DNA of 64,000 nt from JAFGMQ01 sp036733345 (GTDB lineage Bacteria > Desulfobacterota > DSM-4660 > Desulfatiglandales > Desulfatiglandaceae), in NCBI GenBank assembly GCA_036733345.1, contig DAINAR010000006.1:29257-93256 (forward strand), in the 5' to 3' direction. Of this stretch, positions 8,948 through 17,313 are shown piece after piece; position 1 is the stretch's first letter, and the number at the start of each line of letters is the position of its first letter. Both the position numbers and the translations under genes were made by a program. The notes under the pieces were generated by a model that was not told where the DNA came from, did no database searches, and saw only the letters and a list, made by a program, of their open reading frames with translations.

Positions 8948-9331
8948 ATGAAAGATTTCATAAGGGTTATGAAGGCCTTTTCCGATCCAAACAGGGTAAA
9001 GATTGTTAAGATGCTGCAGCACAAGGTCATGTGTGTCTGTGAAATCAGGGAGGCTCTGCAGGTTGCTCAGCCGACTGTATCAAAACACCTGAAGGTGCTT
9101 GAAGACGCCGGTGTGGTAAATTCGAAAAAAAAAGGTTTATGGGTCAATTATCACCTTACTAACGGGGCAGACAGCCCCTATGTTTCGTCGATGCTTGGAA
9201 ATCTAATGCATTGGCTGAACGATGATTCTCAGGTTTTGAGAATCGTGGAAAGACTTCCAATGATAAACCGTGAAAATATATGCAAAAATGCCAGCCCTGT
9301 TAGAAACGGTGTAGTAAAAAAAACCGGTTAG
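8948..9331 (+). CDS. ArsR/SmtB-family transcriptional repressor
   Basis: A 127-aa winged-helix regulator. ATG 8948 is preferred over GTG 8942 because the GAGAGGGGG binding site lies about 7 nt before it. The recognition helix region is VAQPTVSKHLKVLEDAGVV, followed by the wing KKGLWVNYHL. The helix before the DNA-binding unit carries VMCVCEIREAL: the Cys-Val-Cys pair is at the As(III)/Sb(III)-binding position of ArsR proteins (CVC). It therefore probably senses a thiophilic metalloid or a thiol redox signal. Downstream genes are a decayed permease, two CxxC thioredoxin-fold proteins and a DUF1573 protein. Confidence 0.88.
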   Translation: MKDFIRVMKAFSDPNRVKIVKMLQHKVMCVCEIREALQVAQPTVSKHLKVLEDAGVVNSKKKGLWVNYHLTNGADSPYVSSMLGNLMHWLNDDSQVLRIVERLPMINRENICKNASPVRNGVVKKTG

Positions 9332-9479
9332 TGACAGTTGAATGGTTATATACTTATATGGCTATTTAAATTATATGATATCCATTTGAGTCCTCAGTTT
9401 AATATTGAGATTTTATAATCAAAGGAAGGTCTAAATTTTTGATTGTCCCCCTGATTTTCCTTGGCTGTTACTATATCCC

Positions 9480-9731
9480 ATGGGATCAGCCTGTAATAAG
9501 ACAATCAGGCTTTTAGGCCTTTATGATGCTGAGGGAATATCCAAGAGATTATGCCTTCACATGCGTGCTTGTCGCCGGTTTTATGCTCGGAAGGCCGGGC
9601 CCGTACTTTTTCTTCCGAATATACTCGTCACAGGTGGGGTTATGGGAATTAAAAAGACAGCGGAATTTTGTGTCATCATCGTGTTTTTATAAGCTATTGC
9701 AGGTATGGGTTATGGCTGGATCGCGGGATAA
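9480..9731 (+). pseudogene. Decayed C-terminal remnant of a permease (ArsP/DUF318-like)
   Basis: No intact ORF, but pieces in different frames read like the end of an ArsP-type permease. One frame gives AGPVLFLPNILVTGGVMGIKK followed by a hydrophobic stretch to a stop near 9690. A shifted frame continues AIAGMGYGWIAG to a stop at 9731. Another frame upstream gives FTCVLVAGFMLG. The pattern of a proline-rich transmembrane loop, MG.KKT, then a last hydrophobic helix matches these permeases. Such permeases commonly sit between arsR and thioredoxin-like genes, as here. The N-terminal two thirds are missing. Confidence 0.45.
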
Positions 9732-9847
9732 GTTCGCCACAAGGCAGTATCTTTACTTTTTATTTACTTTAGATGAATAAAAGCAAGAGAAAAGAACTGA
9801 AACTACATTTTTTGGCATTTCGTAATGAATAAGTTTTGAGGTATTAA

Positions 9848-10345
9848 ATGACACAGGATGATGTAACACAGATAAGGGTAGCAAATTCACCTGTGGGCAT
9901 CATGGGGCTGAAAACCGTGATGGAAGAGATGTCCGGAGAATATGCGGATAAGCCTGATGAGGATGTTATGGAAGAAATGCTGCATCGCCTTGGAGAAAGA
10001 AACTATATCCCGAAAAAAGCAGAAGAGGATTATGGCAATGCATTTTTGCGGGAATTCAAGAAATTTTTGGGCAGGCCTTATGAACAGGAAGTCTACGAAG
10101 GCATTTATATAAAGGTGCTGGGGCACGGATGCACCCAGTGCGACAGTCTGGAAAAGGAGGTTATCGAGGCAATGGCCGAAGCCGATATTACAGGGAATCT
10201 GGAGCACATAACCAATATAAAGGAAATAGGGCAGTATGGTGTAATGGGTATGCCGGCCTTGATAGTCAACGGAAAGGTCAAGTGCGTGGGAAAGGTTCCG
10301 CAGAGGTTCAAGATTATTGAATGGCTGAAAGAGGCCAGCAGATAA
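9848..10345 (+). CDS. Thioredoxin-fold protein with N-terminal helical extension (redox-active disulfide protein 2 type)
   Basis: A 165-aa cytoplasmic protein. Residues about 90-165 form a minimal thioredoxin fold with active site GHGCTQCDSLE (CxxC) and the cis-Pro loop GVMGMPALIVNG. Residues 1-85 form a charged region containing IPKKAEEDYGNAFLREFKKFLG, a segment I associate with these ArsR-linked redox proteins. It probably exchanges disulfides or binds a metalloid; the substrate is unknown. A second CxxC gene starts 22 nt later. Confidence 0.82.
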   Translation: MTQDDVTQIRVANSPVGIMGLKTVMEEMSGEYADKPDEDVMEEMLHRLGERNYIPKKAEEDYGNAFLREFKKFLGRPYEQEVYEGIYIKVLGHGCTQCDSLEKEVIEAMAEADITGNLEHITNIKEIGQYGVMGMPALIVNGKVKCVGKVPQRFKIIEWLKEASR

Positions 10346-10367
10346 TTGATGAAAGGAGTAATCAAAA

Positions 10368-10607
10368 ATGGAAATAAAGGTATTGGGGCCTGGATGTGCA
10401 AAGTGTGAGCAGACAGAAAAAAATGTCAGGGAGGCGGTAAATGAATCCGGTGCTGATATGCGGATAGAGAAGGTGACTGATTTGATGGAGATTGCAAAAT
10501 ATGGTGTTTTTGGTACTCCGGCTGTGGTTGTTGACGGCGAGGTTAAGAGTGTAGGCAAAATCCCTAAAATAGAAGAGATCAGGTTATGGATCGAAAAGAA
10601 GGCTTAG
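10368..10607 (+). CDS. Small thioredoxin-fold redox-active disulfide protein
   Basis: A 79-aa minimal thioredoxin-like protein with active site GPGCAKCEQTEKNV (CxxC at residues 11-14 of the protein) and cis-Pro loop GVFGTPAVVVDGEV. It closely resembles the C-terminal domain of the preceding gene, so the two are probably duplicates. It lacks a signal peptide, so it acts in the cytoplasm. A binding site (GAAAGGAGTAATC) precedes the ATG. Context suggests co-expression under ArsR. Confidence 0.85.
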   Translation: MEIKVLGPGCAKCEQTEKNVREAVNESGADMRIEKVTDLMEIAKYGVFGTPAVVVDGEVKSVGKIPKIEEIRLWIEKKA

Positions 10608-10725
10608 GTCAAATCATATTATTATGTGGCGATGTCACCTGTTGATCACGCTTAATAGATGAGCTTGACAAAAGTATCAGAATTTATAAAAAGTGACAAT
10701 CAAATAACCAGTAGAGGTGCAAGTT

Positions 10726-11436
10726 ATGAAAAGAATCTGGAGTATTTTATTTGTTCTTATTTGTGGAATGATTCTGTATTCATACAATGTAACTGCTGAA
10801 GAAATTTCCGGCCCGAAGCTTGTCCTGAAAGAAAAGGTGTTTGATTTCGGAAATGTTATTCAAGGAGAGATAATAGAGCATGCTTTTATTGTCGCAAATG
10901 AGGGTGATAAGCACCTCGAAATTACAAGGGTAAATCCTGGTTGAGGCTGCTCAGTTACATCCTTCGACAGGACTATACCCCCCGGAGGGGAGGGCAGGAT
11001 AACTCTTTCCATACGTACAAGCGGTTATAATGGCAATTTTCATAAAAGTGCCAGTGTTTATTCAAATGATCCAGATATGAAGCTTGAGCGTCTGGAGGTT
11101 AAGGCATTTATTAAGGTTCCTATATATATCTCTTCAAGACGCATAAGGTTGTCCGGAAAGGAAGGTGATATAATATCCAGAGAAGTTGAAATAAGTGCCG
11201 GCCTGGATAAGGATCTAGTCCTAACGCCGGGCGATTTTAATCTTGAAGATAAGCTGAATTATAAATTGGAAGAAATCGAAAAAGGACGGAGGTTCAAGGT
11301 CTTTTTCAAAAATATACCCGGTCCGGCTGAGGACTATCGGGGTTTTTTGAAATTTAGTACAAATTACCCTGAGAAACCTTTGATCAGTATTTTTATAATC
11401 GGTCGATTTTTTAAGGCTGAGAAAAAAAATGAATAA
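10726..11436 (+). CDS. DUF1573 exported protein, probable selenoprotein (in-frame TGA at 10942-10944)
   Basis: Two ORFs are joined in one frame by a single TGA. Start ATG 10726 has GAGGTG 8 nt upstream. Residues 1-25 are a signal peptide (MKRIWSILFVLICG...). Residues 26-72 match the DUF1573 Ig-like start (FDFGNVIQGEIIEHAFIVAN.GD). The TGA (codon 73) falls exactly where the family has the first Cys of its CGC motif: VNPG-U-GCSVT, followed by IPPGGEGRITLSIRTSGYNG.FHK, a canonical DUF1573 continuation. The reading frame then stays open for 164 codons. Total length with Sec is 236 aa. The Cys-to-Sec position and the redox neighbours support selenocysteine; a nonsense mutation is the alternative. 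A short stem-loop at 10960-10972 lies 16-28 nt after the TGA, but it is weak. Confidence 0.7.
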
Positions 11437-11525
11437 GGAGACAGTTAAGAAAATCTGGTTTAGCATATTCCGGCAGGCTACTGGGTATCTTATTTATCAC
11501 TTGCATTTTCAGGCTAGGCAATAAA

Positions 11526-11553
11526 AAATGCGGAGCCATAAGACTCCGCATTT
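11526..11553. terminator. Bidirectional hairpin terminator
   Basis: A perfect 10-bp stem AAATGCGGAG / CTCCGCATTT with an 8-nt loop, flanked by A/T tracts on both sides. It sits between the convergent DUF1573 gene and the PEP-CTERM gene and can serve both. Confidence 0.8.
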
Positions 11554-11574
11554 CATGTTAATTAAGTTTTTGGG

Positions 11575-12294
11575 TTAACTATTTAACTGCCTTGCCCTGA
11601 ATTTCTTTGTGAAGCCCATAAGACCGGCCAGTCCAAGGCCAAGAAGAAATATGGAGGCCGGTTCAGGAACGGCCGGGTATTGGCCTGTCATGATGGGATC
11701 CAGAAAAAACTCTTCAAAACCTGCACTTGTTGCAGATGTAGTTGCCACAATGCTGAAATCCTCAGGAGATTCCGCATTGAACTGCTGCATAAAATCGTAA
11801 CCAAGGTCGATCTTAAAGAATGCCTCAGTCAAATTACTGCCTGTACCTTTCCAGTCATTGACCTGGACCCTGTTGTCGCCAAGATTAAAAACCTTATCTC
11901 CGAGACTGATCTGGAGAGCCTCGATAATTACAAAGTCAAAGTCATTAGGGCCATGGCCCTGCTCATTAAGGTCAAACCCGAAAACAAGGGAAGATGCGGA
12001 TGTTATCCCTTCGCCGTTGAGAAAGGTCCATAATTGGCTGATGGTAACGTCACCATGGGGTGCCTGATCCCCTGGACCCCCATCCCATGACGTGCCTGAT
12101 GGCCATTTAACAACCTCGTAATTCTGGCCGGTTCCCGCGCCTACAAAGTCACTAAGTACAGTGAAATCCCCAATTGTTTCTACAAAGGTTTCATCCTGGA
12201 CAGTATAATATGCGGCATCAGATTGTGAACATACTGCAAAACAAAAACCGCTGATTATCAATATCAAAAATATAGTTCTCAGGGATTTTAACAT
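11575..12294 (-). CDS. PEP-CTERM sorting-domain protein
   Basis: A 239-aa exported protein. It has an N-terminal signal peptide (hydrophobic to about residue 27) and a C-terminal sorting signal starting VPEPASIFLLGLGLAGL and ending in a basic KKFRAR tail, the PEP-CTERM signature for exosortase processing. The middle is a beta-rich domain with DxDxN-like acidic stretches (VFGFDLNEQGHGPNDFD), unrecognised. No exosortase is in the window; a UDP-sugar epimerase gene lies nearby, and PEP-CTERM systems are often linked to exopolysaccharide. Confidence 0.85.
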   Translation of the reverse strand: MLKSLRTIFLILIISGFCFAVCSQSDAAYYTVQDETFVETIGDFTVLSDFVGAGTGQNYEVVKWPSGTSWDGGPGDQAPHGDVTISQLWTFLNGEGITSASSLVFGFDLNEQGHGPNDFDFVIIEALQISLGDKVFNLGDNRVQVNDWKGTGSNLTEAFFKIDLGYDFMQQFNAESPEDFSIVATTSATSAGFEEFFLDPIMTGQYPAVPEPASIFLLGLGLAGLMGFTKKFRARQLNS

Positions 12295-12611
12295 TTTCTT
12301 TTACCCCCTTTAAATTTTTCTACATACAAAAAACCTGCAAGAATTATGCCCTTCATCCATAAAGATAAAAGAGAAAAGATTCAACAACTTGTCTTTTAGG
12401 ACAGATTTTTGATTACAATTTCAGTGCAGATTCAAATTACAATATGGAAATTAGACCGTATAAAAAATAATCACTGCATGAACATTTTTCAAGCTTTGTT
12501 ATATAAACTAAATGAAAGAAATAGAAATGTCAATCTGTTTTGAATTGAGTGGTTATATCATGAATGCTATTGATGTTTGATAAAATTGATATTCAGGGGG
12601 ATAAATATAAA
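12295..12611. other. Intergenic stretch without recognised feature
   Basis: AT-rich spacer between the PEP-CTERM gene and the epimerase gene. I see no ORF, strong hairpin or repeat. It should hold the promoter of the PEP-CTERM gene. Confidence 0.4.
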
Positions 12612-13580
12612 TCATACAATATAATAATCTCTGTACCAGGCTACAAATCTTTTTATTCCTTCCGCAACACTTGTTTTTGGTTGGAAACCTAATAACTCAG
12701 TAGACCTGGTAATCTCCGCAGAAGTTTCAGGGACATCTCCGGGCTGCATCGGCAGCATGTTTTTTTCAGCTTTCTGATCCAGTTCTCTTTCCAGTATGCT
12801 GATAAATTCCAAAAGCTGGACAGGCTTTGAATTACCAAGGTTGAAGATTTCATGAGACGCTGGTCTTTTCAACGCTGCGATTGTCCCTTCAACGATATCA
12901 TCAATATATGTGAAGTCTCTTTTCATATTGCCGTTATTATATACGTTTATCGGCCTTTTTTTCAGAATCGCATCAGTAAAAAGAAACAGGGCCATGTCGG
13001 GCCGACCCCAGGGACCGTAGACCGTAAAATATCTGAGTCCTGTGCAGGGAATGCTGTACAGATGACTGTATGCATATGCAATCAATTCGTTGGCCTTTTT
13101 TGTGGCACCATACAGTGAGATAGGGCTGTCAGTCATGTCATTTATACTGAATGGTGTTTTTTTATTATCACCATAAACTGAAGAAGATGAAGCATAGACA
13201 AAATTCTCAGTTCCGAATTTACGCGCTGTTTCAAGAAGGTTCAGGAAACCCTTAAGGTTACTTTTTTCATAGGAAAAAGGATCTTCCATGGAATACCTTA
13301 CCCCGGCCTGTGCAGCCAGGTTGCAGATAATGCTTATCCGGTTTTGAAAAAAAATATTCTTGAGTGCTTGAAGGTTTTGAATGTCTTCCTTATAAAATAC
13401 AAAATCATCGTATGATCTGAGTATTTCGAGCCGATTCATTTTAAGGTTAACATCATAGTAGCTGTTCAGGTTATCAATTCCAATAACCCCTGTGCCCATT
13501 TCAAGCAGTTTTCTTGATAAATGAAACCCTATGAATCCTGCTGCCCCGGTGACTAATATGATTTTGTCATTGATTTCCAT
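12612..13580 (-). CDS. NAD-dependent UDP-glucuronate 4-epimerase-type sugar epimerase
   Basis: An extended SDR of 322 aa. ATG 13580 is chosen over an upstream TTG because an AAGGA site lies about 8 nt before it. The NAD motif is TGAAGFIGFHL, catalytic Ser is in YASSSSVYGD, and the Tyr-Lys pair is SLYGATKKANE. The stretch IDNLNSYYDVNLKMNRLEIL is characteristic of UDP-glucuronate 4-epimerases (UDP-GlcA to UDP-GalA) for surface polysaccharide. Specificity between UDP-GlcA and other UDP-sugars is inference. Confidence 0.85.
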   Translation of the reverse strand: MEINDKIILVTGAAGFIGFHLSRKLLEMGTGVIGIDNLNSYYDVNLKMNRLEILRSYDDFVFYKEDIQNLQALKNIFFQNRISIICNLAAQAGVRYSMEDPFSYEKSNLKGFLNLLETARKFGTENFVYASSSSVYGDNKKTPFSINDMTDSPISLYGATKKANELIAYAYSHLYSIPCTGLRYFTVYGPWGRPDMALFLFTDAILKKRPINVYNNGNMKRDFTYIDDIVEGTIAALKRPASHEIFNLGNSKPVQLLEFISILERELDQKAEKNMLPMQPGDVPETSAEITRSTELLGFQPKTSVAEGIKRFVAWYRDYYIV

Positions 13581-13898
13581 AGGACATTTCCTTACCAAAA
13601 ATATTTTCTGTTGTGACTATGATATATCTGTGTTGAATTTGAAGATGACCTGATGACCAAATTAGCCTTCAGGAAATGAAAATTTATTAAATGTTCTAAT
13701 CTTGGATGATAACCCCAAAATTATTACAAACTGTAATATGCGCAAATGAAGTCTTAAATGGATTTACTTTTTAATGGTTTCCAATAGCAGAAAAATGAAA
13801 GAAAGGCTATTATTTTTGAATTTGAATCTGTTCATAGTGCTAATTTATTGTTTTTTATGATAAATAAGGAAGTCTTTGTGTGAAAGGACGAAAAAGAG
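13581..13898. other. Intergenic stretch without recognised feature
   Basis: AT-rich spacer between the epimerase start and the groEL terminator. No ORF or repeat could be supported. Confidence 0.4.
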
Positions 13899-13931
13899 AT
13901 GCAATGACGGGATGATGCCCCGTCATTGCAT
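13899..13931 (-). terminator. groESL terminator
   Basis: A 13-bp perfect stem (ATGCAATGACGGG at 13899-13911 with its complement at 13919-13931) and a 7-nt loop, about 27 nt downstream of the groEL stop on the minus strand. Confidence 0.75.
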
Positions 13932-13958
13932 ATTTGTCAGGCTTTGAAAACGGTCCGG

Positions 13959-15611
13959 TTACATCATACCGCCCATACCGCCCATACCACCCATGCCGCC
14001 CATACCACCAGGAGGCATGCCGGGCATGTCATCTTTTTCTTTAGGTTTTTCTGCGATCATAGCTTCAGTTGTAAGAAGCAGAGATGAGACAGAAGAAGCA
14101 TTCTGTAATGCAAATCTGGTTACCTTTGTTGGATCAAGGATGCCCACAGCTATAAGATCTTCATAAGTATTTGTGTCCGCATTATAGCCGAAAGAACCTT
14201 TTCCCTCTTTCACCTTTTCTACTACCACAGAGCCTTCAGCCCCTGCATTATTTGCAATTTGCCTTATAGGCTCTTCAAGTGCTCTCATTACAAGATTAAC
14301 ACCGGCCTGTTCTTCACCTTCCAGCTTTAATTTTGCAACTGCGGGAATAGTCCTGACAAGGGCAACTCCACCTCCAGCAACTATGCCTTCTTCAACAGCA
14401 GCCCTTGTAGCATTAAGTGCATCTTCCACTCTGGCCTTTTTTTCTTTCATTTCAATCTCAGTTGCTGCGCCAACTTTTATAACGGCCACACCTCCGATCA
14501 GTTTGGCCAGTCTTTCCTGTAATTTCTCACGATCATAGTCGGACGTTGTTTCTTCTGTCTGCGCCCTTATCTGTTTGACTCTGCCTTCCAGGTCTGCTCT
14601 GCTGCCGCCGCCATCAATGATAGTGGTATTGTCTTTATCAATATTAATTGTCTTTGCAGTTCCAAGATCATCAAGAGTGACATTTTCCAACTTGAGGCCA
14701 AGGTCTTCAGAGATTACTTTTCCGCCAGTCAGTATTGCAATGTCTTCCAACATTGCTTTTCTTCGATCACCGAATCCGGGTGCTTTGACAGCGGCAACCT
14801 GGAGAGTGCCTCTAAGCTTATTGACAACAAGTGTTGCAAGAGCCTCGCCCTCAACATCTTCAGCAACGATCAGTAAAGGTTTGCCCATTTTGGCGATTTG
14901 TTCCAATATAGGAACCATATCTTTCATTGAGCTTATTTTCTTCTCGTTAAGAAGTATATATGGGTCTGATAAAGATACTTCCATCTTTTCAGCATCTGTC
15001 ACAAAGTATGGTGAGAGATATCCGCGGTCAAACTGCATACCTTCAACGACTTCAAGGCTTGTATCCATGCTTTTGGCTTCTTCGACAGTAATAACCCCTT
15101 CCTTTCCAACTTTATTCATGGCTTCTGCTATGATATTACCGATGGTTCTGTCATTATTTGCTGATATGGTGCCGACCTGGGAGATTTCCTCCTGATCCTT
15201 TGTAGGCTTTGATATCTTTTCCAGTTCTTTTACGACTACCTCAACGGCCTTTTCAATTCCTCTTTTTATGGCCATCGGGTTTACTCCCGCTGCAACGAGC
15301 TTTGATCCTTCCCTATAGATGGATTGGGCAAGAACTGTTGCTGTGGTGGTGCCGTCTCCTGCCACATCAGATGTCTTGGATGCCACTTCTTTGACCATCT
15401 GGGCGCCCATATTTTCAAATTTGTCCTCAAGTTCTATTTCCTTTGCAACAGTAACACCATCTTTTGTAATATTGGGAGCGCCAAATGATTTATCCAGAAT
15501 AACATTTCGTCCTTTTGGCCCCAGGGTTACCTTGACTGCATCGGCAAGCGTATCAATCCCCTTGAGGATTGCTTCCCTTGCCTTTATATTATACCTGATT
15601 TCTTTTGCCAT
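13959..15611 (-). CDS. groEL: Chaperonin GroEL, 60-kDa subunit
   Basis: A 550-aa group I chaperonin. The start is ATG 15611 (MAKEIRYN), because the usual GroEL N-terminus begins there; an in-frame upstream ATG would add eight residues. Motifs include VTLGPKGRNVILDKSFGAP, the ATP motif GDGTTTATVLA, and GGVAVIKVGAATEIEMKEKK. The C-terminus has the typical Gly-Met tail with GGM repeated several times. It folds proteins in an ATP-driven ring complex with GroES encoded just upstream. I found no CIRCE element and no clear sigma-32 promoter. Confidence 0.97.
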   Translation of the reverse strand: MAKEIRYNIKAREAILKGIDTLADAVKVTLGPKGRNVILDKSFGAPNITKDGVTVAKEIELEDKFENMGAQMVKEVASKTSDVAGDGTTTATVLAQSIYREGSKLVAAGVNPMAIKRGIEKAVEVVVKELEKISKPTKDQEEISQVGTISANNDRTIGNIIAEAMNKVGKEGVITVEEAKSMDTSLEVVEGMQFDRGYLSPYFVTDAEKMEVSLSDPYILLNEKKISSMKDMVPILEQIAKMGKPLLIVAEDVEGEALATLVVNKLRGTLQVAAVKAPGFGDRRKAMLEDIAILTGGKVISEDLGLKLENVTLDDLGTAKTINIDKDNTTIIDGGGSRADLEGRVKQIRAQTEETTSDYDREKLQERLAKLIGGVAVIKVGAATEIEMKEKKARVEDALNATRAAVEEGIVAGGGVALVRTIPAVAKLKLEGEEQAGVNLVMRALEEPIRQIANNAGAEGSVVVEKVKEGKGSFGYNADTNTYEDLIAVGILDPTKVTRFALQNASSVSSLLLTTEAMIAEKPKEKDDMPGMPPGGMGGMGGMGGMGGMM

Positions 15612-15668
15612 ACTAAAAAACCTCCTTCGATTCATCTATTGTGGGTGATTGAAACTATCCGGCAAGGT

Positions 15669-15956
15669 CTATTCGACTATTGCAATGATATCATCTTCTT
15701 TCATTATCAGGAGTTCCTCGCCTTCGATTTTGAGCTCAGTTCCTGCATATTTACCAAATAGGATGCGGTCTCCTTCTTTGACTTCAAGCGGCATCTTCTT
15801 GCCATTGTCAAGCAATTTCCCATCGCCAACAGCCACAACAACACCTTCAATTGGTTTTTCTTTTGCTGTATCAGGAATTATAATGCCGCCCTTTGTTTTT
15901 TCTTCCTCTTGCATCCTTCTTACAATTACGCGGTCCTGTAACGGTTTTACTTTCAT
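15669..15956 (-). CDS. groES: Co-chaperonin GroES, 10-kDa subunit
   Basis: A 95-aa co-chaperonin. It starts MKVKPLQDRVIVRR, has the mobile loop region EEEKTKGGIIIPDTAKEKP that contacts GroEL, and ends with VMKEDDIIAIVE-like residues. It precedes groEL by 57 nt (to the chosen start). A strong GGGAGGAG binding site precedes its ATG. Both genes form the conserved groES-groEL operon. Confidence 0.97.
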   Translation of the reverse strand: MKVKPLQDRVIVRRMQEEEKTKGGIIIPDTAKEKPIEGVVVAVGDGKLLDNGKKMPLEVKEGDRILFGKYAGTELKIEGEELLIMKEDDIIAIVE

Positions 15957-16627
15957 TTTGCTTATCTCCTCCCAAAAAAATTGAATAGTTTAAAAGTTAA
16001 ATATACATATGATTTTCAAACACAAAGAGTATGATTAATTTTAATCTTTTTCGAGAATTTTTTAAAATGCCCCATTTTTTACGATATGGGCTTCAACATA
16101 AACCCCATTTAACCACAGATTAAGTCCCTCAAAATATTTCAATGAATTTTGCCAGTCTCGATAGACATACTGTCAGGGTGGTTAAAATACTCATCTTTCC
16201 CTGATCAAGATCCGCCTTCATATATTGTCCTTCAAAAGCTATTTCATTTATGCGTGGACATTATCTCAAAAAGGGTATTGAAAAACCTAACTGACAAAAA
16301 ATAAGATCAGGGTATTAAATGTCAAGGGTCAAATTTAAAAAACCCGGGTAAGATTTCTGCAATGTTTTTCACCAGAGAAAAGTCGGCTGTTATGTTATTG
16401 ATTATACATTCCTGGGATTTTTTATTCCGCCAGTAACACAGGCGGATAAATCCGCCAAAAACACAGGCGGATAAATCGATTAATAGTATAGGTTTACAAA
16501 TGCAGCAGAGGATGCCCTGGTTGTTAATCAGGTGGCCAGATATAAGTTTGCATTTAAGAGACTTATGTGATAAAAACCATTAAGTTTACCAAATAACTAT
16601 AAAAAAGAGGTTTCCAAGAGAGAGAAA
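15957..16627. other. Divergent intergenic region, groES / pcm
   Basis: This 671-bp stretch must hold promoters for both directions. I see no CIRCE (TTAGCACTC-N9-GAGTGCTAA). A short tandem direct repeat, ACACAGGCGGATAAATC, occurs twice near 16437-16477 within a CGCC/GGCG-rich palindromic patch. No ORF is supported. Confidence 0.5.
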
Positions 16628-17281
16628 ATGGTCCATGTACCAGATTACCGCCTGGTAAGGGAAAGGATGGTAAAGAACCAGATAATTTCCCGTGGGATTA
16701 GAGACGAGCGTGTATTAAAAGCAATGGAAAAGGTTCCAAGAGATCGATTTGTTGATGAAGCCCTTGTCGGCGAGGTTTACAATGATCATCCATTGCCAAT
16801 AGGGTACAGACAGACCATATCTCAGCCATTCATTGTCGCTCTAATGACTGAATCCCTGGAATTGACCGGAAAGGAAAAGACTCTTGAAATAGGCACTGGC
16901 AGCGGTTATCAAACAGCTATACTGGCTGAATTATCAAAAACCGTTTATACTATTGAAAAAATCAGTGCTCTATTATCCAGGGCAAGAGCTGTCCTGAACG
17001 AATTAGGTTATGACAACGTTTTATACAGGGTGTTTGACGGTACGCTTGGGTGGAAGGAATATGAGCCTTATGATGCCATTATTGTGACCGCCGGAGCACC
17101 TCAGGTTCCTCAACCTCTTCTTGATCAGCTTGCAGAAGGGGGTCGAATGATAATTCCGGTCGGCAACAGATTCAGCCAGGATCTAATTAAGATAACAAGA
17201 AAAAACGGCAGGTTTGTGGAAAAAAACCTGGGGGGATGCCGTTTTGTAGATTTGCTGGGTGTTCATGGATGGAAGGAATGA
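16628..17281 (+). CDS. pcm: Protein-L-isoaspartate O-methyltransferase
   Basis: A 217-aa SAM-dependent enzyme that repairs isoaspartyl residues in aged proteins. Motif I is TLEIGTGSGYQTAIL, preceded by the substrate-loop GYRQTISQPFIVALMTE. YTIEKISALLSRAR and YDAIIVTAGAP complete the pattern. The length fits the family. It is convergent with dacB, 32 nt away. Confidence 0.95.
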   Translation: MVHVPDYRLVRERMVKNQIISRGIRDERVLKAMEKVPRDRFVDEALVGEVYNDHPLPIGYRQTISQPFIVALMTESLELTGKEKTLEIGTGSGYQTAILAELSKTVYTIEKISALLSRARAVLNELGYDNVLYRVFDGTLGWKEYEPYDAIIVTAGAPQVPQPLLDQLAEGGRMIIPVGNRFSQDLIKITRKNGRFVEKNLGGCRFVDLLGVHGWKE

Positions 17282-17313
17282 CGCCGATGTATTGCAGGAC
17301 GGTTTATATAAGC

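Noticed and set aside
9523..9780. 85-aa ORF after arsR as an intact gene
   Set aside because: Better explained as part of a frameshifted permease remnant; similarity continues in other frames.
10945..11000. GC-rich hairpin CCCC-loop-GGGG at about 10979-10990 as the SECIS
   Set aside because: Its loop lies about 38 nt after the TGA, at or beyond the usual limit; kept only as an alternative to test.
15957..16130. CIRCE or sigma-32 control of groESL
   Set aside because: No TTAGCACTC-N9-GAGTGCTAA and no properly spaced CTTGAA/CCCCAT pair was found.
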